Shown: positions 31,245 through 40,430, counted from the stretch's first letter. The stretch: DNA of 50,000 nt from Prorocentrum cordatum (GCA_963575745.1 CAUYUJ010021037.1:50001-100000), one strand, 5' to 3'. The notes: generated from the sequence alone by a model not told the origin. Program-made: numbers and translations.

Positions 31245-32284
31245 CCACCGGGAACGAATGCAAAAACAGCCCGCCGCAGGCGGCGAAAATTTTGATTTGT
31301 ACACTGAACGCGGTTTGGGTCGCAGATTCTCCACCTGGAACGAATGCAAAACACACCCGCCGCAGGCGCCGAAGTTTTGGCTTGTTCAGCAAACGTAATT
31401 TTGGTCGCGGGTGGGTCGCGGGCCCTCCACCTCCACCTGGAGGAAATTCAAAAACAACCCGCCGCATGCGCGGAACATTTTGATTTTTACACTGAACGCG
31501 GTTTGGGTCGCGGGTGGGTCGCATGTTCTCCACCTGGAACGAATGCAAAAGAAGCCCGCCGCAGGCGCCGAAAATTTTGGGTGGGTCGCGGGGTGGTTCG
31601 CGGGTGGGTCGCGCGTGGGACGCGGTGGGTCGCGGGTGGGTCGCGGGCGCGGTTTGGGTCGCGGGTGTGTCGCAGGTTCTCCACCTGGAACGAATGCAAA
31701 AAAAACCCGCCGCAACCGCCGAACATTTTGTGTGGGTCGCGGGGTGGGTCGCGGGTGGGTCGCGGGTGGGTGGCGGTGGGTCGCGGGTGGGTCGCGATTG
31801 GGTCGCGGGTGGGTCGCGGGGTGTGTCGCGGGTGGGTCGCGGGTGGGTCGCTGGTGGGTCGCGGGTGGGTCGCCGGAGGGGCCGCGGGGTGGGTCGCGGG
31901 TGGGTCGCGGGGTGGGTCGCGGGTGGGTCGCGGGTGGGTCGCGGGCGGGTCGCGGGGTGGGTCGCGGGTGGGTCGCGGGTGGGTCGCGGGTGGGTCGCGG
32001 GTGGGTCTCGGGGTGGGTCGCGGGTGGGTCGCTTGGCGGTTCGCGTGTGGAACGACGGCAACAACAAACAACAAACAACGAACAACGAACAACAAACACC
32101 AAGCAACAAACAACAAACAACACACAACAAACAACAAACACCAAACAACACACAACAAACAACAACAAACAACAACAAACAACAACAAACAACAATACAT
32201 AGCAACATATAACAACAACACCAACACCAACGACAACAACAACAACAACGACAACAACAACAATAACAACAACAACATCAACAC

Positions 32285-32316
<32 letters not shown>

Positions 32317-32415
32317 ACAACGAGAATCCGCATCGCGGAATTCGACTACAGCCACGCGCCCAGGGACAGTGAATGACCGTTCGGTTCAGCCCCCTCACTC
32401 TGACAAAAATAATGC
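31245..32415 (+). repeat. Composite block, copy 2, with higher-order units
   Basis: Starts with five units of roughly 85-150 bp (from about 31250, 31331, 31427, 31530, 31680) carrying CCACCTGGAACGAATGCAAA, CCCGCCGCAGGCGCCGAA, ATTTTG and CACTGAACGCGGTTTGGG. These grade into a pure GTGGGTCGCGG array (to 32040), then a CAA array (32057-32320), then the 85-bp tail AATCCGCATCGCGGAATTCG, AGCCACGCGCCCAGGGACAG, CCCCCTCACTCTGA. Confidence 0.9.
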
Positions 32416-32660
32416 TCTGTTGCACACGGTCGCTGCGGTGCACACAGGCCCCGTCGCGTACACAGGCGCAGTGGTGTACTGGGGCACTGTGGTGTACACT
32501 GGTGCTGCGGTGCACACGGTTGCTGTGGTGTACGCAGGCGTTGTGATGTACACAAGCGCTGTGGTGCACGCAGGCACTGTGGTGCACACTGGCGCTGTGT
32601 TGCACGCTGTTTTTGAGGTGTACACAGGCGCTGTGGTGCACGCAGGCACTGTGGTGTAAA
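32410..32660 (-). repeat. 18-bp minisatellite, inverted relative to 25625-25915
   Basis: GGCGCTGTGGTGTACACA-type units, about 14 copies. Confidence 0.95.
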
Positions 32661-32747
32661 CGACCACGGGCGTTAATAATACCCCGGGGATAATGAAGTT
32701 CGGGATTCTGGCGGGGATAATGAAAGATGGCCCTGGGGATGGTAAGT

Positions 32748-32803
32748 TATGATGATGATGATGCTGATGATGATGATGACGGTGACGATGATGATGATGG
32801 TGA
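32748..32803 (+). repeat. (GAT)n microsatellite
   Basis: GATGATGATGATGCTGATGA and similar. Confidence 0.95.
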
Positions 32804-33107
32804 TCCTGGGCGCTCGGCACAAGACTCACTCGACTTGGGCAAACTGAACTGGTGAGAATCCCACAGCCCTGCCACACGCTCGTGATTGCGGACGCTGGTG
32901 TGGTGAGACCACCATGGCCAATGCCCAGCGTTTTTGATGCTGTTGCTGGTCGACATGATATGATAGCAACTTCGATTCGCAACATTCCCCGTGGATTATA
33001 CAGTTCGGCCTCCGCGCCACCCTCCACAATTCAATCCTGTTGGACGGGGATTAATAAAAAATAGGAGGGGTGGAGGGGGAGTAGGCTTTATTATTTATCG
33101 CCCGCGC

Positions 33108-33262
33108 TCGGTTACACAGGCGCTGTGGTGCAGATCGCCACCTGTATGCTGCTGCTACCCGCCCCGGGTCATTCCTAGGCATTCCCAGACGCCGCCGGCG
33201 CGCAACGTGACTTCATCGGCCCGTTCCCCCCCCCCTCCAGGTGACGGCCATCATCGCCCTGG
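33108..33262 (+). repeat. Inverted partner of 25525-25670
   Basis: CACAGGCGCTGTGGTGCAGA, TCGCCACCTGTATGCTGCTG, CATTCCTAGGCATTCCCAGA, GCCGCCGGCGCG, GGTGACGGCC. Confidence 0.85.
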
Positions 33263-33655
33263 AATTGGAAGAACAAAAAATCATTTCTTTGTCATAGTTC
33301 TAGTTGTTTGGTTCTCTCTCTTCTTTTTGTTTTTTTTGTTCACTCTCTCTCTCTCTCTCCCTCCCGAGATATCGGAGTTCGGGAGGGGAGATCGCAAAGA
33401 AACGGAGAACTTCCCGCCCAAGAAATCGGTTCCTGTTTCGTGTTCGTGTCGTGCGTGCGAGGCAAACCTGCGTGGGCGGGCGCGAGGAACGAACCCGCCG
33501 TTGCCAAAGCGAAGCCGAGCCAAACGCTGGTGTCTCCCGTGTTGGCCGGCAGGGGCCCGATGATGTCCCGATGGTGTTCCGACGGTGTCGTGTGGTGTCC
33601 CGTGGTGTCCCGTGGCGCGGGGGTGCCCGGTGCTATGCTATGTGCGATGGTATAT
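33263..33655. other. No gene seen
   Basis: Contains a CT run (about 33343-33364) and GTGTCCCGTGGTGTCCCGTG at about 33587-33615. Frames here match nothing I know. Confidence 0.5.
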
Positions 33656-33659
33656 CGTG

Positions 33660-33942
33660 CTAGCGATAGTGAGATCGGTGCGATCGGTAGTGAGATCGAT
33701 GGCGAGATCCATTGAGTCAGATCGATCGTGAGATCGATCGTGAGATTGATAGTGAGACTAGACTGGTAGTGAGGTCGATTCAGCGAGATCGACGGTCACA
33801 TCGATAGCGAGATCTATAGCGAGACCGGTAGTGAGATCGATAGTGAGATCAATAGTGATATCGATAATTCACGAGATCGATAGTGAGATCGACAATGAGA
33901 TCGATCATGAGATCGATAATGAGATCGATTGAACGAGATCGA
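33660..33942 (+). repeat. 12-bp minisatellite (GATAGTGAGATC)
   Basis: Imperfect GAGATCGATAGT repeats across about 280 bases with varied lengths between GATC words. Dense in GATC and ATCGAT. Confidence 0.95.
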
Positions 33943-33945
33943 TCT

Positions 33946-34130
33946 GGCACCCGGGAACCCGGGAAACCAAAACTGGAACTCCAAGAACCCCGCGGTCCAG
34001 AAACAACCGGGACCTGGGAGCCCGGAAACAGGAACCCGGGAACCCGGGCCCACCGAGACCAATCCCGAACCCGGAAGCGGGACCCTGGAACCAGGACAGG
34101 GAACCCAGGAACCCGGCCGCCCACCGAAAA
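33946..34130 (+). repeat. Minisatellite GGGAACCCGG / GGAACCNGG
   Basis: Repeated GGGAACCCGGGAA, GGAACCAGGACAGGGAACCC and related words. Confidence 0.85.
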
Positions 34131-34306
34131 ATCGGACACCAGCATTCGCCACATCTTCCAACATCCGCCAGGACCCCAACAGTGCCTGCACTGATTGGGG
34201 AAAAGGTGCGTCCAATCATAGTAGGAGAACCGAGGCTCGATCCCAGCATTAAATCGTGGCTCCGAATCGCGGCGGCCCCCACATACAGCAACGCACCCGC
34301 TCAGAT

Positions 34307-35320
34307 CTAGCTGATCGTAAGGGTGCTCGAGACGCGATTCGCTTTCGGCACAGGCTCTATCAGAGAGGCGTCCTGCTTGCTCGCCTTGATGTACTTGCCA
34401 ATGAGACTGACCTCCTCGCTGTGGGTGAAGCCTTCCTCCCACGAGCTGAAGCCGGCCCACGGATGGCTGGGACTGAATCCGGGGAGTGTCGGAGGGGGTG
34501 GGCCCTTGACCGAAGTAGGCAGTGCAATGTTGCGTGCCACGAAATACGTGGGGTTGACGAAGACGGCGTCCTTGAAGCCGTAACGCGGCTCGACGGTATT
34601 GATCCAGTAGGGGTCAAGACCGCCGATGTACTTGAAGCTGGCATTGTGGAGTAGGTCGAATATTAGCCCCTCGGCCTCGTCCCTGGAGCGTGCCTGCACA
34701 TAGTCCTGGGAGCCTCGCGCAGAGCGGCGGCCATCGAAGGTCACGAGGATCACGCCAAACTCGATGAAGCTCCCCGAGTGGAACAGCGTCTCGTTCAGGA
34801 TCTCGGCCTCGTATCCCCCGCTGCGCAGGTTCCAGAAGTCGATCGTCTTGCGCCCCCCCATCTCTTGCAAGAAGGTCTTCAGGGGATACGCGTGGACCTG
34901 GTGACCGCTCAGCTCGTCGACCTCGCCGTCATAGTTGAAACCAAGCTTCGTCGCGTTCTCGTGAGGGGAGAGGGCGCCGAGGAACAGCCATGCCTTCCGA
35001 AACTTGGACCACAGTTCCATGTACCAGTACGTGCGCGGTTCGACACACAGCCCACGCCAGCCGAGCAGCTCGAGAAGGAGCGTGTTGCTGCTTGTCTCAC
35101 CGTCCATGGCGTTGGTGTCCAGGTAGAAGCCGTTCGTGACGTTCATCAGCACCTGGGTGAGGAGCTTCACGTCCTGCTTGGCGCTGCTGAAGGACGTGAG
35201 CGTGTCGCCCTGCTCCAGGCTGTACTCTACCCACTTGGGCACGTCCACCGAGGGCATCGCCGAGTACTCGTTCACCGCCACGTTGTCGCCGGTCCTGGGT
35301 GAGCCGACGCCCCAGGGGAG
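34307..35320 (-). CDS. FkbM/Star-like methyltransferase-family protein, 3' exon
   Basis: The exon ends at TAG (34307-34309) and encodes about 337 residues. It starts LPWGVGSPRTGDNVAVNEYS after the intron acceptor. Family-like blocks follow: GFYLDTNAMDGETSSNTLLL (the S-adenosylmethionine-loop region, normally D-x-G-A/x-D-G), LLGWRGLCVEPRTYWYMELW (the G-W-x-G-L-x-V/I-E-P strand), AWLFLGALS, KTIDFWNLRSGGYEAEILN (normally T-I-D-F-x-x-L-D-x-E-G-x-E-x-x-I-L) and SGSFIEFGVILVTFD. The acidic D-x-E-G core reads R-S-G-G, so catalytic activity is doubtful. It has eukaryotic-looking, non-repeat codon usage and no breaks. Substrate unknown. It probably acts in the secretory pathway if the 37,542 exon belongs to it. 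Confidence 0.72.
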   Translation of the reverse strand, partial: LPWGVGSPRTGDNVAVNEYSAMPSVDVPKWVEYSLEQGDTLTSFSSAKQDVKLLTQVLMNVTNGFYLDTNAMDGETSSNTLLLELLGWRGLCVEPRTYWYMELWSKFRKAWLFLGALSPHENATKLGFNYDGEVDELSGHQVHAYPLKTFLQEMGGRKTIDFWNLRSGGYEAEILNETLFHSGSFIEFGVILVTFDGRRSARGSQDYVQARSRDEAEGLIFDLLHNASFKYIGGLDPYWINTVEPRYGFKDAVFVNPTYFVARNIALPTSVKGPPPPTLPGFSPSHPWAGFSSWEEGFTHSEEVSLIGKYIKASKQDASLIEPVPKANRVSSTLTIS

Positions 35321-35525
35321 CTCGTGGCTCTAGAAGAAAGAAAAACGCCATAATTAGAAAACTTTTGGAGGTCCGTGCGGATCTCTTGGATCTGCGCTGG
35401 ACCCCCCTCCCCGGCGCGCGGAGCGCGCCAGGGGCGGCGCCCGAGGCGCCGCCGGGGGGGTCCAGCACGGATCCGAGAAGTCCGCGCGGAGCGCCAAAAG
35501 TTTATGTTTCTGGCGCGTTGTGTTC
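35321..35525 (-). other. 205-bp intron with inverted repeat and 9-bp direct repeat (introner candidate)
   Basis: On the minus strand the upstream exon ends ACGAGCCACGAA and the downstream exon follows AGAGCCACGAG. The 9-mer GAGCCACGA occurs at both ends (35322-35330 and 35527-35535). Splicing at GA...AG joins S-H-E to L-P-W without loss of frame. Inside, ACTTTTGGAGGTCCGTGCGG onward (35363-35410) and its imperfect reverse complement (35454-35503, ending GGAGCGCCAAAAGT) form a stem of about 48 bp. A polypyrimidine TTTTTCTTTCTTCTAG precedes the second 9-mer and offers an alternative acceptor that gives the same protein only with a non-canonical donor. Confidence 0.65.
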
Positions 35526-35618
35526 TTCGTGGCTCGTCTCCACCGCGGCCGCCGCCATGGCCTGGAAGCCCGCGGCGGGCTGGAAGGCCTCCGCGGGCTG
35601 GTACTGCGGCCCCAGGCC
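35526..35618 (-). CDS. Internal exon of the same gene (31 codons)
   Basis: Starts after GGTCAG with GGCCTGGGG, an AG-G acceptor as is common in dinoflagellates, and reads GLGPQYQPAEAFQPAAGFQA followed by MAAAAVETSHE in phase 0. It joins the 3' exon in frame across the 205-bp intron. The Gln/Pro/Ala-rich segment would be a flexible linker before the methyltransferase-like domain. The phase-0, 93-base length and clean junctions support it, but no transcript is available. Confidence 0.5.
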
Positions 35619-35621
35619 CTG

Positions 35622-35890
35622 ACCAAGCCCCCGCAAACGGAACGTCAGTAAACGGGGCGGTAACTAAGGGGCCTCTTCAAGCGAGGACGGGGTGGCAAGG
35701 CATCTACCACGCGCTAGTGTGGGATACATCACGACAACAAATACGTCGACACATCATTGTATTTCTGGGAGGGGAGGGTAGGGGGTGACCTCGCACTTGT
35801 GCTCGGCACACCTGTTTTTTGAAGACACCCATGCAAAACGCACCCTTATCGACAGGCCGTTTACTGACGCCCCGCTTGCCTGGGCTTGGT
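35622..35890. mobile_element. MITE-like element with 34-bp terminal inverted repeats, inside an intron
   Basis: Left end ACCAAGCCCCCGCAAACGGA (35622-35641) continuing to 35655; the right end (35857-35890) is its reverse complement with 29 of 34 positions matching, including a perfect CGTCAGTAAACGG. Total length 269 bp with no open frame of interest. The element's edge lies 3 bases from the acceptor of the downstream exon, so it makes up most of that intron. No convincing target-site duplication was found. Confidence 0.8.
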
Positions 35891-36019
35891 TTAGGTCGGG
35901 CTTCCCCCCCTACAGGCGGATTTTGGACGAAAAATTCAAAAAACACCCCACAAATGAACAAACAAATTCAAAACATATTCAAACATTAGTCCCCATACTA
36001 CTTTTGGGCTACTTTCGAT

Positions 36020-36230
36020 GGTTCCTCCTGTAGAGGGACACGCCCGACGGAAGGCTTGGCCTGCGACGCCCCGCCGGCGCCGACGCCGGCGCCGGCGCCC
36101 GCCCCCCGCTCGAGGGCGGTGCTGCTCTCGAGGAGACTGCTGGCGGCGGGGCGGGGCGCGCGCCCACGGCGGGAGCCGCTCCGCCTCGGCTGCCCCGAGG
36201 CGCCCCAAGCGCGCGCAGCCCTCGGCGTCG
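36020..36230 (-). CDS. Possible further exon of the same gene (doubtful)
   Basis: The minus strand reads SSLLESSTALERGAGAGAGV, GAGGASQAKPSVGRVPLQEE and PSKVAQK before TAG. A CCCTCTACAG acceptor-like site lies within. The frame is plausible but low complexity and I cannot fix its ends. Confidence 0.2.
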
Positions 36231-36239
36231 AGCGAGGGG

Positions 36240-36330
36240 GGGAAGTTCGACTCAGGGTCGACTCAGGCTCGACACAGGTTCGACGCAGGTTCGGCTCGAG
36301 TCGACGCAGCTTCGACGCACGAGTTGGGCG
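36240..36330 (+). repeat. Minisatellite GTTCGACGCAG
   Basis: GGTCGACTCAG, GCTCGACACAG, GTTCGACGCAG and related words, about eight copies. Confidence 0.85.
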
Positions 36331-36761
36331 AGTGGCTCCAAGAAGTGCCCCAGAGCGAGCATCTATCGGCGGCGAGCGATGGGGGGGGCAGCGAGAAGGA
36401 GAAGGCTTTCTCAGAAGGCGGCGGGACTCCTCAGAAGCCCTCGCGCCTTCTGAGAGGTCTTGGGTGTCCTCGGGGGAGGCTCGGACAACTGCTCAGAGGG
36501 CCGGGGGGCTTCTGAGCCCTCTGAGAAGGCCCGCCCCTCCTCACTTCCCCCCTGGGCTCGACGCCGAAACCCGCAGCGGGCTTCGACACGCGAAGCTCAA
36601 CACGCAGACGGAGCAACCGTGGATCTGGCAGGCACGTTCTAAGACGAAGCCAAGACGAGGTAACAAAGTCGGGCACGGATAAATCGAGAATCGCTGAAAT
36701 CCAGCGGCTCTGGAGGATGTCTCTCGGGCGCCGCGGCCTCCTCTCCGAGCGTTTCGCAGAG

Positions 36762-36795
36762 CGTTCTGAGAGCCTTCCGGAAGGCTCTCAGAACG
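36762..36795. repeat. 34-bp perfect palindrome
   Basis: CGTTCTGAGAGCCTTCC is followed directly by its reverse complement GGAAGGCTCTCAGAACG with no spacer. Related CTCAGAAG/CTTCTGAG words crowd 36,408-36,525. Confidence 0.95.
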
Positions 36796-37015
36796 GGTCT
36801 GTCCTCGTCCTGGCCCCGTCCGAGGTCTGACGGGCACGTTCGCCAGAACGTGGCCCAACACGTGCCGCGCCAACGCGCGGCGTGCTGCAGCACGGACGCC
36901 TCCACAGCACGACACGCGCTGCGCGCTTCAAAGCGTGGGCGTACTCGGGGCAGCTCTGAGCCTCCCGCTGGTCTGCAGGGGGCACGAGCACGGGCCGGTC
37001 CTGGGAAAACCAGAA

Positions 37016-37112
37016 AGAGTACCGATGCCGCTACTCCCTGGACCTCTCCTGGGGTGCGTTCTGACACCAGGATTTCGAGGCGAAGCCAGCGGTGGCGACG
37101 AGGGCCTCCCTC
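37016..37112 (+). repeat. Long-distance repeat shared with 48525-48615
   Basis: CTCCCTGGACCTCTCCTGGG, GTGCGTTCTGACACCAGGAT, TCGAGGCGAA, GGTGGCGACGAGGGCCTCCC. The distant copy has the same order with substitutions. Confidence 0.8.
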
Positions 37113-37374
37113 AGAAGGTCCAAAAAGGGGAAAGCGGGGGAAAGGTAGTGGTATTCGGGGGCGGCCAAGAGGGGGGCGTCCAATAAGGGGGCGCAAATCA
37201 TGGCCGGCGGCATGTGCGCGGCCCGGGGGGGGGGGCAGGGACGTATTGAAAGAGGCGCCATGAAACCTGGCGAGCTATCATGCCCCCCGCCATGATCTCC
37301 ACCCACCCCTTGTCAGCACCCCCCCTCTTTGTCGCCCCCGAGGTACGGGTACTGTTTCCTTCTCTGAGGTCCCA

Positions 37375-37542
37375 GAGCGACGGGGGGGCGATCTGCAGCA
37401 GGTCGTCCAGGTCCAGGCCGGACTCCGCCGCGCCAGCCGCGGAGGCCGCGTCGTGGCCGAGGCCGCCGAGGAGCAGGCCCCAGGCGGGAGGAGTGGCCAG
37501 GAGCGCGCAGGCTAGGCGCCGCAGCTTCACGGCGCCGGCCAT
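37375..37542 (-). CDS. Probable first exon with signal peptide
   Basis: ATG at 37540-37542 in the context CCAATGG opens MAGAVKLRRLACALLATPPA then WGLLLGGLGHDAASA and AGAAESGLDLDDLLQIAPPS followed by LWDLR. A basic start, a hydrophobic core and an A-S-A end make a good secretory signal peptide. The donor is unclear; GACCTCAGA-GAAGGA would be another GA donor. CTCTCAG 10 bases before the ATG could be a spliced-leader acceptor. Belonging to the methyltransferase-like gene downstream is inferred from strand and order only. Confidence 0.4.
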
Positions 37543-37622
37543 TGGGGGGCGCTGAGAGCCCAGACCCCCTCGAGTCATGATCCTCGATCCTCGATCCTCC
37601 CTCGATCCTCGATCCTCCCCCA

Positions 37623-37680
37623 TCCTCCTCCTCCTCCTCCTCCTCCTCCTCCTCCTCCTCCTCCTCCTCCTCCTCCTCGA
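37623..37680 (+). repeat. (CTC)n microsatellite
   Basis: Pure CTC run, about 18 copies, preceded by CTCGATC repeats. Confidence 0.98.
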
Positions 37681-37814
37681 TTCACAATGTCCTCCTACAG
37701 GTGGATTGTGGACGACAAGTGAAAAAACAAGTGGCACGCGTGCTCTGGCTCTTGCACATTTGAGGAGAGAAAGAGGAGGCGCACGTGGGGGGATCGAGGA
37801 GACAATGATGATGA

Positions 37815-37862
37815 TGAGGAGGAGGAGGAGGAGGAGGAGGAGGAGGAGGAGGAGGATGAGGC
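37815..37862 (+). repeat. (GAG)n microsatellite
   Basis: Pure GAG run after ATGATGATG. Confidence 0.98.
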
Positions 37863-37964
37863 GGGGCAAGTGGGGCCAGGGCGCCCTGGTGCTGAATCAG
37901 CGGTTGTCGATTGGGACCTGCTCGAGTGAGTTTTTTGACAGCTGAGGCGCGTTAGATTTTTCGA

Positions 37965-38062
37965 GGCTGGGCCAGGGGGGGAGGCTGGGTCCAGGGACAG
38001 GGCCAGTGGTGCGAGGGTGGCTGGGGCCAGGACCAATGTCAGGGCCAGGGGGGCTGGGTTGA
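37965..38062 (+). repeat. Degenerate GGGCCAGG minisatellite
   Basis: GGGCCAGGGG, GGGGCCAGGACC, AGGGCCAGGGGGGCTGGG words. Confidence 0.7.
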
Positions 38063-38690
38063 GAGGGACCTGGTTTAGTGATGTGTACTGGGGAACGCCC
38101 CCCCGCCCCATTCCACTGACCGGAACTGCCGTCACCCGAAAAAGACCAGCTACAGCAGACCTGGTTCAGCGATTCCAGTCCACATTTTGGGCTTCGGGGC
38201 CCAATCACTAACCGGCTCCCCTTAACCAGGGTCCTGGCTATTCCCGACTGGGGGCCGGCGTGGTGAAGAAATCACGACGGCGGGGGTCTGGGAGAAGGGG
38301 CTGCCAGCCTGGGCGGTACGGTTTTCCGAGACGCTCCCGGGAGCCTTTCGTGAAACAGGAGCTCGACCACGACAAACCTTCCAGGAGGAACCCAACCCTG
38401 AGACCCCAGGACGTCCATTAGTGTTTGGTGTGGGAACGTCTCGCTTTCCGTGAAAAAACCGTCGGTATCCACTGTAATCACCTGAGTGGCCTCCACTGGT
38501 GGCCTCCAGTGGCCTCCAGTGGCGCCAGGCAGCGACTGCGGACCACTGGAGGCGCAGGAGAGCCAGACTGAGCGACAATAAATGGCTCCTAGGATCGTCT
38601 TCAGATGGTATGGTGAACTCGCAGCGGCTGGTACTGAACCAGATGGGAGCCAGTTGGACTGAACCAGAATGGCTTGAGGAGGATCATTAG
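38063..38690. other. No gene seen
   Basis: Contains a short GGCCTCCAGT repeat at about 38493-38522. Frames match nothing I know. Confidence 0.5.
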
Positions 38691-38815
38691 GAGCGGAGGA
38701 GGGGGAGAAGGAGGGGAGGAGGAGGGGAGGAGGGGATGGGGGGGGATAGGGAGAGGATGGGGAAAGGATGGGGGAGGATGGGGGAGGGAGGAGGATGGGG
38801 GAGGAGAGGACCCCC
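38690..38815 (+). repeat. GGA-rich tract
   Basis: GGAGGAGGGG and GGATGGGGGA words. Confidence 0.9.
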
Positions 38816-38864
38816 ACCTCCTCTCCTGGCCGACAGAAAACGGCGGAGGGCTTTGGACAATTTG

Positions 38865-38955
38865 CGGCCTCCCCTCACTGGGCTCCAGGAGCGTCAACAA
38901 AGACGACCCGTAATGGAAATCCGATCCCGAGGAAACAGTCCAGACCTGCAGGGTC
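38865..38955 (+). repeat. Dispersed ~90-bp repeat, copy B
   Basis: CGGCCTCCCCTCACTGGGCT, CCAGGAGCGTCAACAAAGAC, GACCCGTAATGGAAA, CAGTCCAGACC. Confidence 0.7.
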
Positions 38956-39264
38956 CACGTTGCATGAAAATCGCAGCGTCGGAGATCATGGGGACGGGGG
39001 GGGGGAAGAAAGGACGAAGAATGCCTCCCGCCACCCGTCCGGCCCCGCCGCCCCGGCCAAAAACCAGGGGGGGGGGGGGAAACGCAGAGCTAGGGCAAGG
39101 ACGCCAGATGATCAGGGAGATGCACCATACCTCAGAGGGGAGGAGAGAGGACGAGGAGGAAGAAGAGGAGGAAAGGGCCGGGACCGGGATCAATCCTGGT
39201 CAGCGTCGGGGGCGAAGCTGGCGGGCATCGGCGGGAGTAGGGCGGGCGAGAGGCGAGGGGAAGG

Positions 39265-39405
39265 CTGGAGGAGGGGATGTGACAGGAGAAAAGGAGAAGC
39301 GCTCCCCACTGGAGAGAAGGCCCTGACATGTTGAGTAGCAGGAGGAGGATAAGGGGGGAGGAAAGAAAATACACCAACTTGGAGGGACAGGCCAGGCCCC
39401 CCGAA
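39265..39405 (+). repeat. 140-bp direct repeat, copy 1
   Basis: GAGAAGCGCTCCCCACTGGA, GAGAAGGCCCTGACATG, GAGTAGCAGGAGGAGGATAA, GGGGGGAGGAAAGAAAATAC. Copy 2 at 40285-40430. Confidence 0.9.
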
Positions 39406-39454
39406 AATGCAACATAAGTTGTGGAACATCGCGACGGGAGGTTTGTGGGCAGGT

Positions 39455-39540
39455 CTCGGCCTCCAGGGGCTCTCCAGGCCACGAGACCGTCAGTCAGACG
39501 CGACTCGGGGAAAAAGAACTGGCCTTTTCCAGACGTGTTT
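39455..39540 (+). repeat. Dispersed ~90-bp repeat, copy C
   Basis: CGGCCTCCAGGGGCTCTCCA, GGCCACGAGACCGTCAGTCA, GACGCGACTCGGGGAAAAAG, AACTGGCC. Confidence 0.7.
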
Positions 39541-40284
39541 GTTGGCTTTTCTACGAGGGCATGCGGAGGGTTCCAGGGACCACCCTGGCTGTTACGGAGC
39601 AAGTCTTGGAAGGCCTGCGTAAGCACAGTTACGGGCTATCTAGACCGAATAGAAAAAGGGCCCTCAAACCATATGCCAGACTAAGCCCAGGACTAGGCCG
39701 GGTGCAGTGGGATCAAGCCGGACTGAACGGGATTATGGCAGGTCAGGTCGCATCTAGACCACTACGGATCTACGAGCGCCGGTGCTGAATGAAATCTCCC
39801 AGGAATGGCATCCTGACTCCGGGGACTCCTGAGACTTCTGGAGATCTCGGTGGCCTCGGCGTCGGTGGACCTCCTGAACAGCGGCGTCGAGCCTCCACCT
39901 CGTCCAAAAGGAACCCAAGTTATTTTGAGACCGCACAACAAGCAATGTGTGGCTGGGTGGGTGGGTGGGTTCGCTGGCACATGACATAACACAATCGCGC
40001 CAAGCCGCTCGAATGCTTGTCTCTGAGAGCACAGTCCCAAGCAACACGCGCTGCTGCAACGGGGGGGTGCGGGGCGGCGGGCGTTATATTATCTACTGGG
40101 TGGGTGGGTGAACCGGAGGCAAAACATGACGCGCGGTATGTGCTCGAGTGAAGAAAAGCTTCAGCTCAGACCTCGACCTCGGACCAAGGCGCCAAAGGCT
40201 TCCTGGTCCGAGTGTGCGAAAACGACCTCAAATCACAGAGGTCCCCCCCAAGAGATGCACCGCGGCCCCACGGCCCCGCACGGG
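39541..40284. other. No gene seen
   Basis: Unique-looking sequence with GGGTGGGTGGGT runs (about 39954-39970 and 40100-40110). Confidence 0.5.
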
Positions 40285-40430
40285 GGAGGGGAGGAGGGGA
40301 TGGGCTGGGATAGAGGGAGAAGCGCTCCCCCACCGGAGAGAAGGCTGTGACGTGCTGAGTGCAGCAGAAGGAGGAGACTATCAGGGGGGAGGAAAGAAAA
40401 GACACCAGTTCTGGGCCCCCCGGAAGCCCC
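40285..40430 (+). repeat. 140-bp direct repeat, copy 2
   Basis: GAGAAGCGCTCCCCCACCGG, AGAGAAGGCTGTGACGTG, GAGTGCAGCAGAAGGAGGAG, GGGGGAGGAAAGAAAAGACA. Confidence 0.9.

Noticed and set aside
36639-37196. 185-residue minus-strand frame as an exon of the methyltransferase-like gene
   Set aside because: It reads through the 34-bp palindrome and repeat-like DNA, with high Arg/Pro content typical of non-coding GC-rich sequence.
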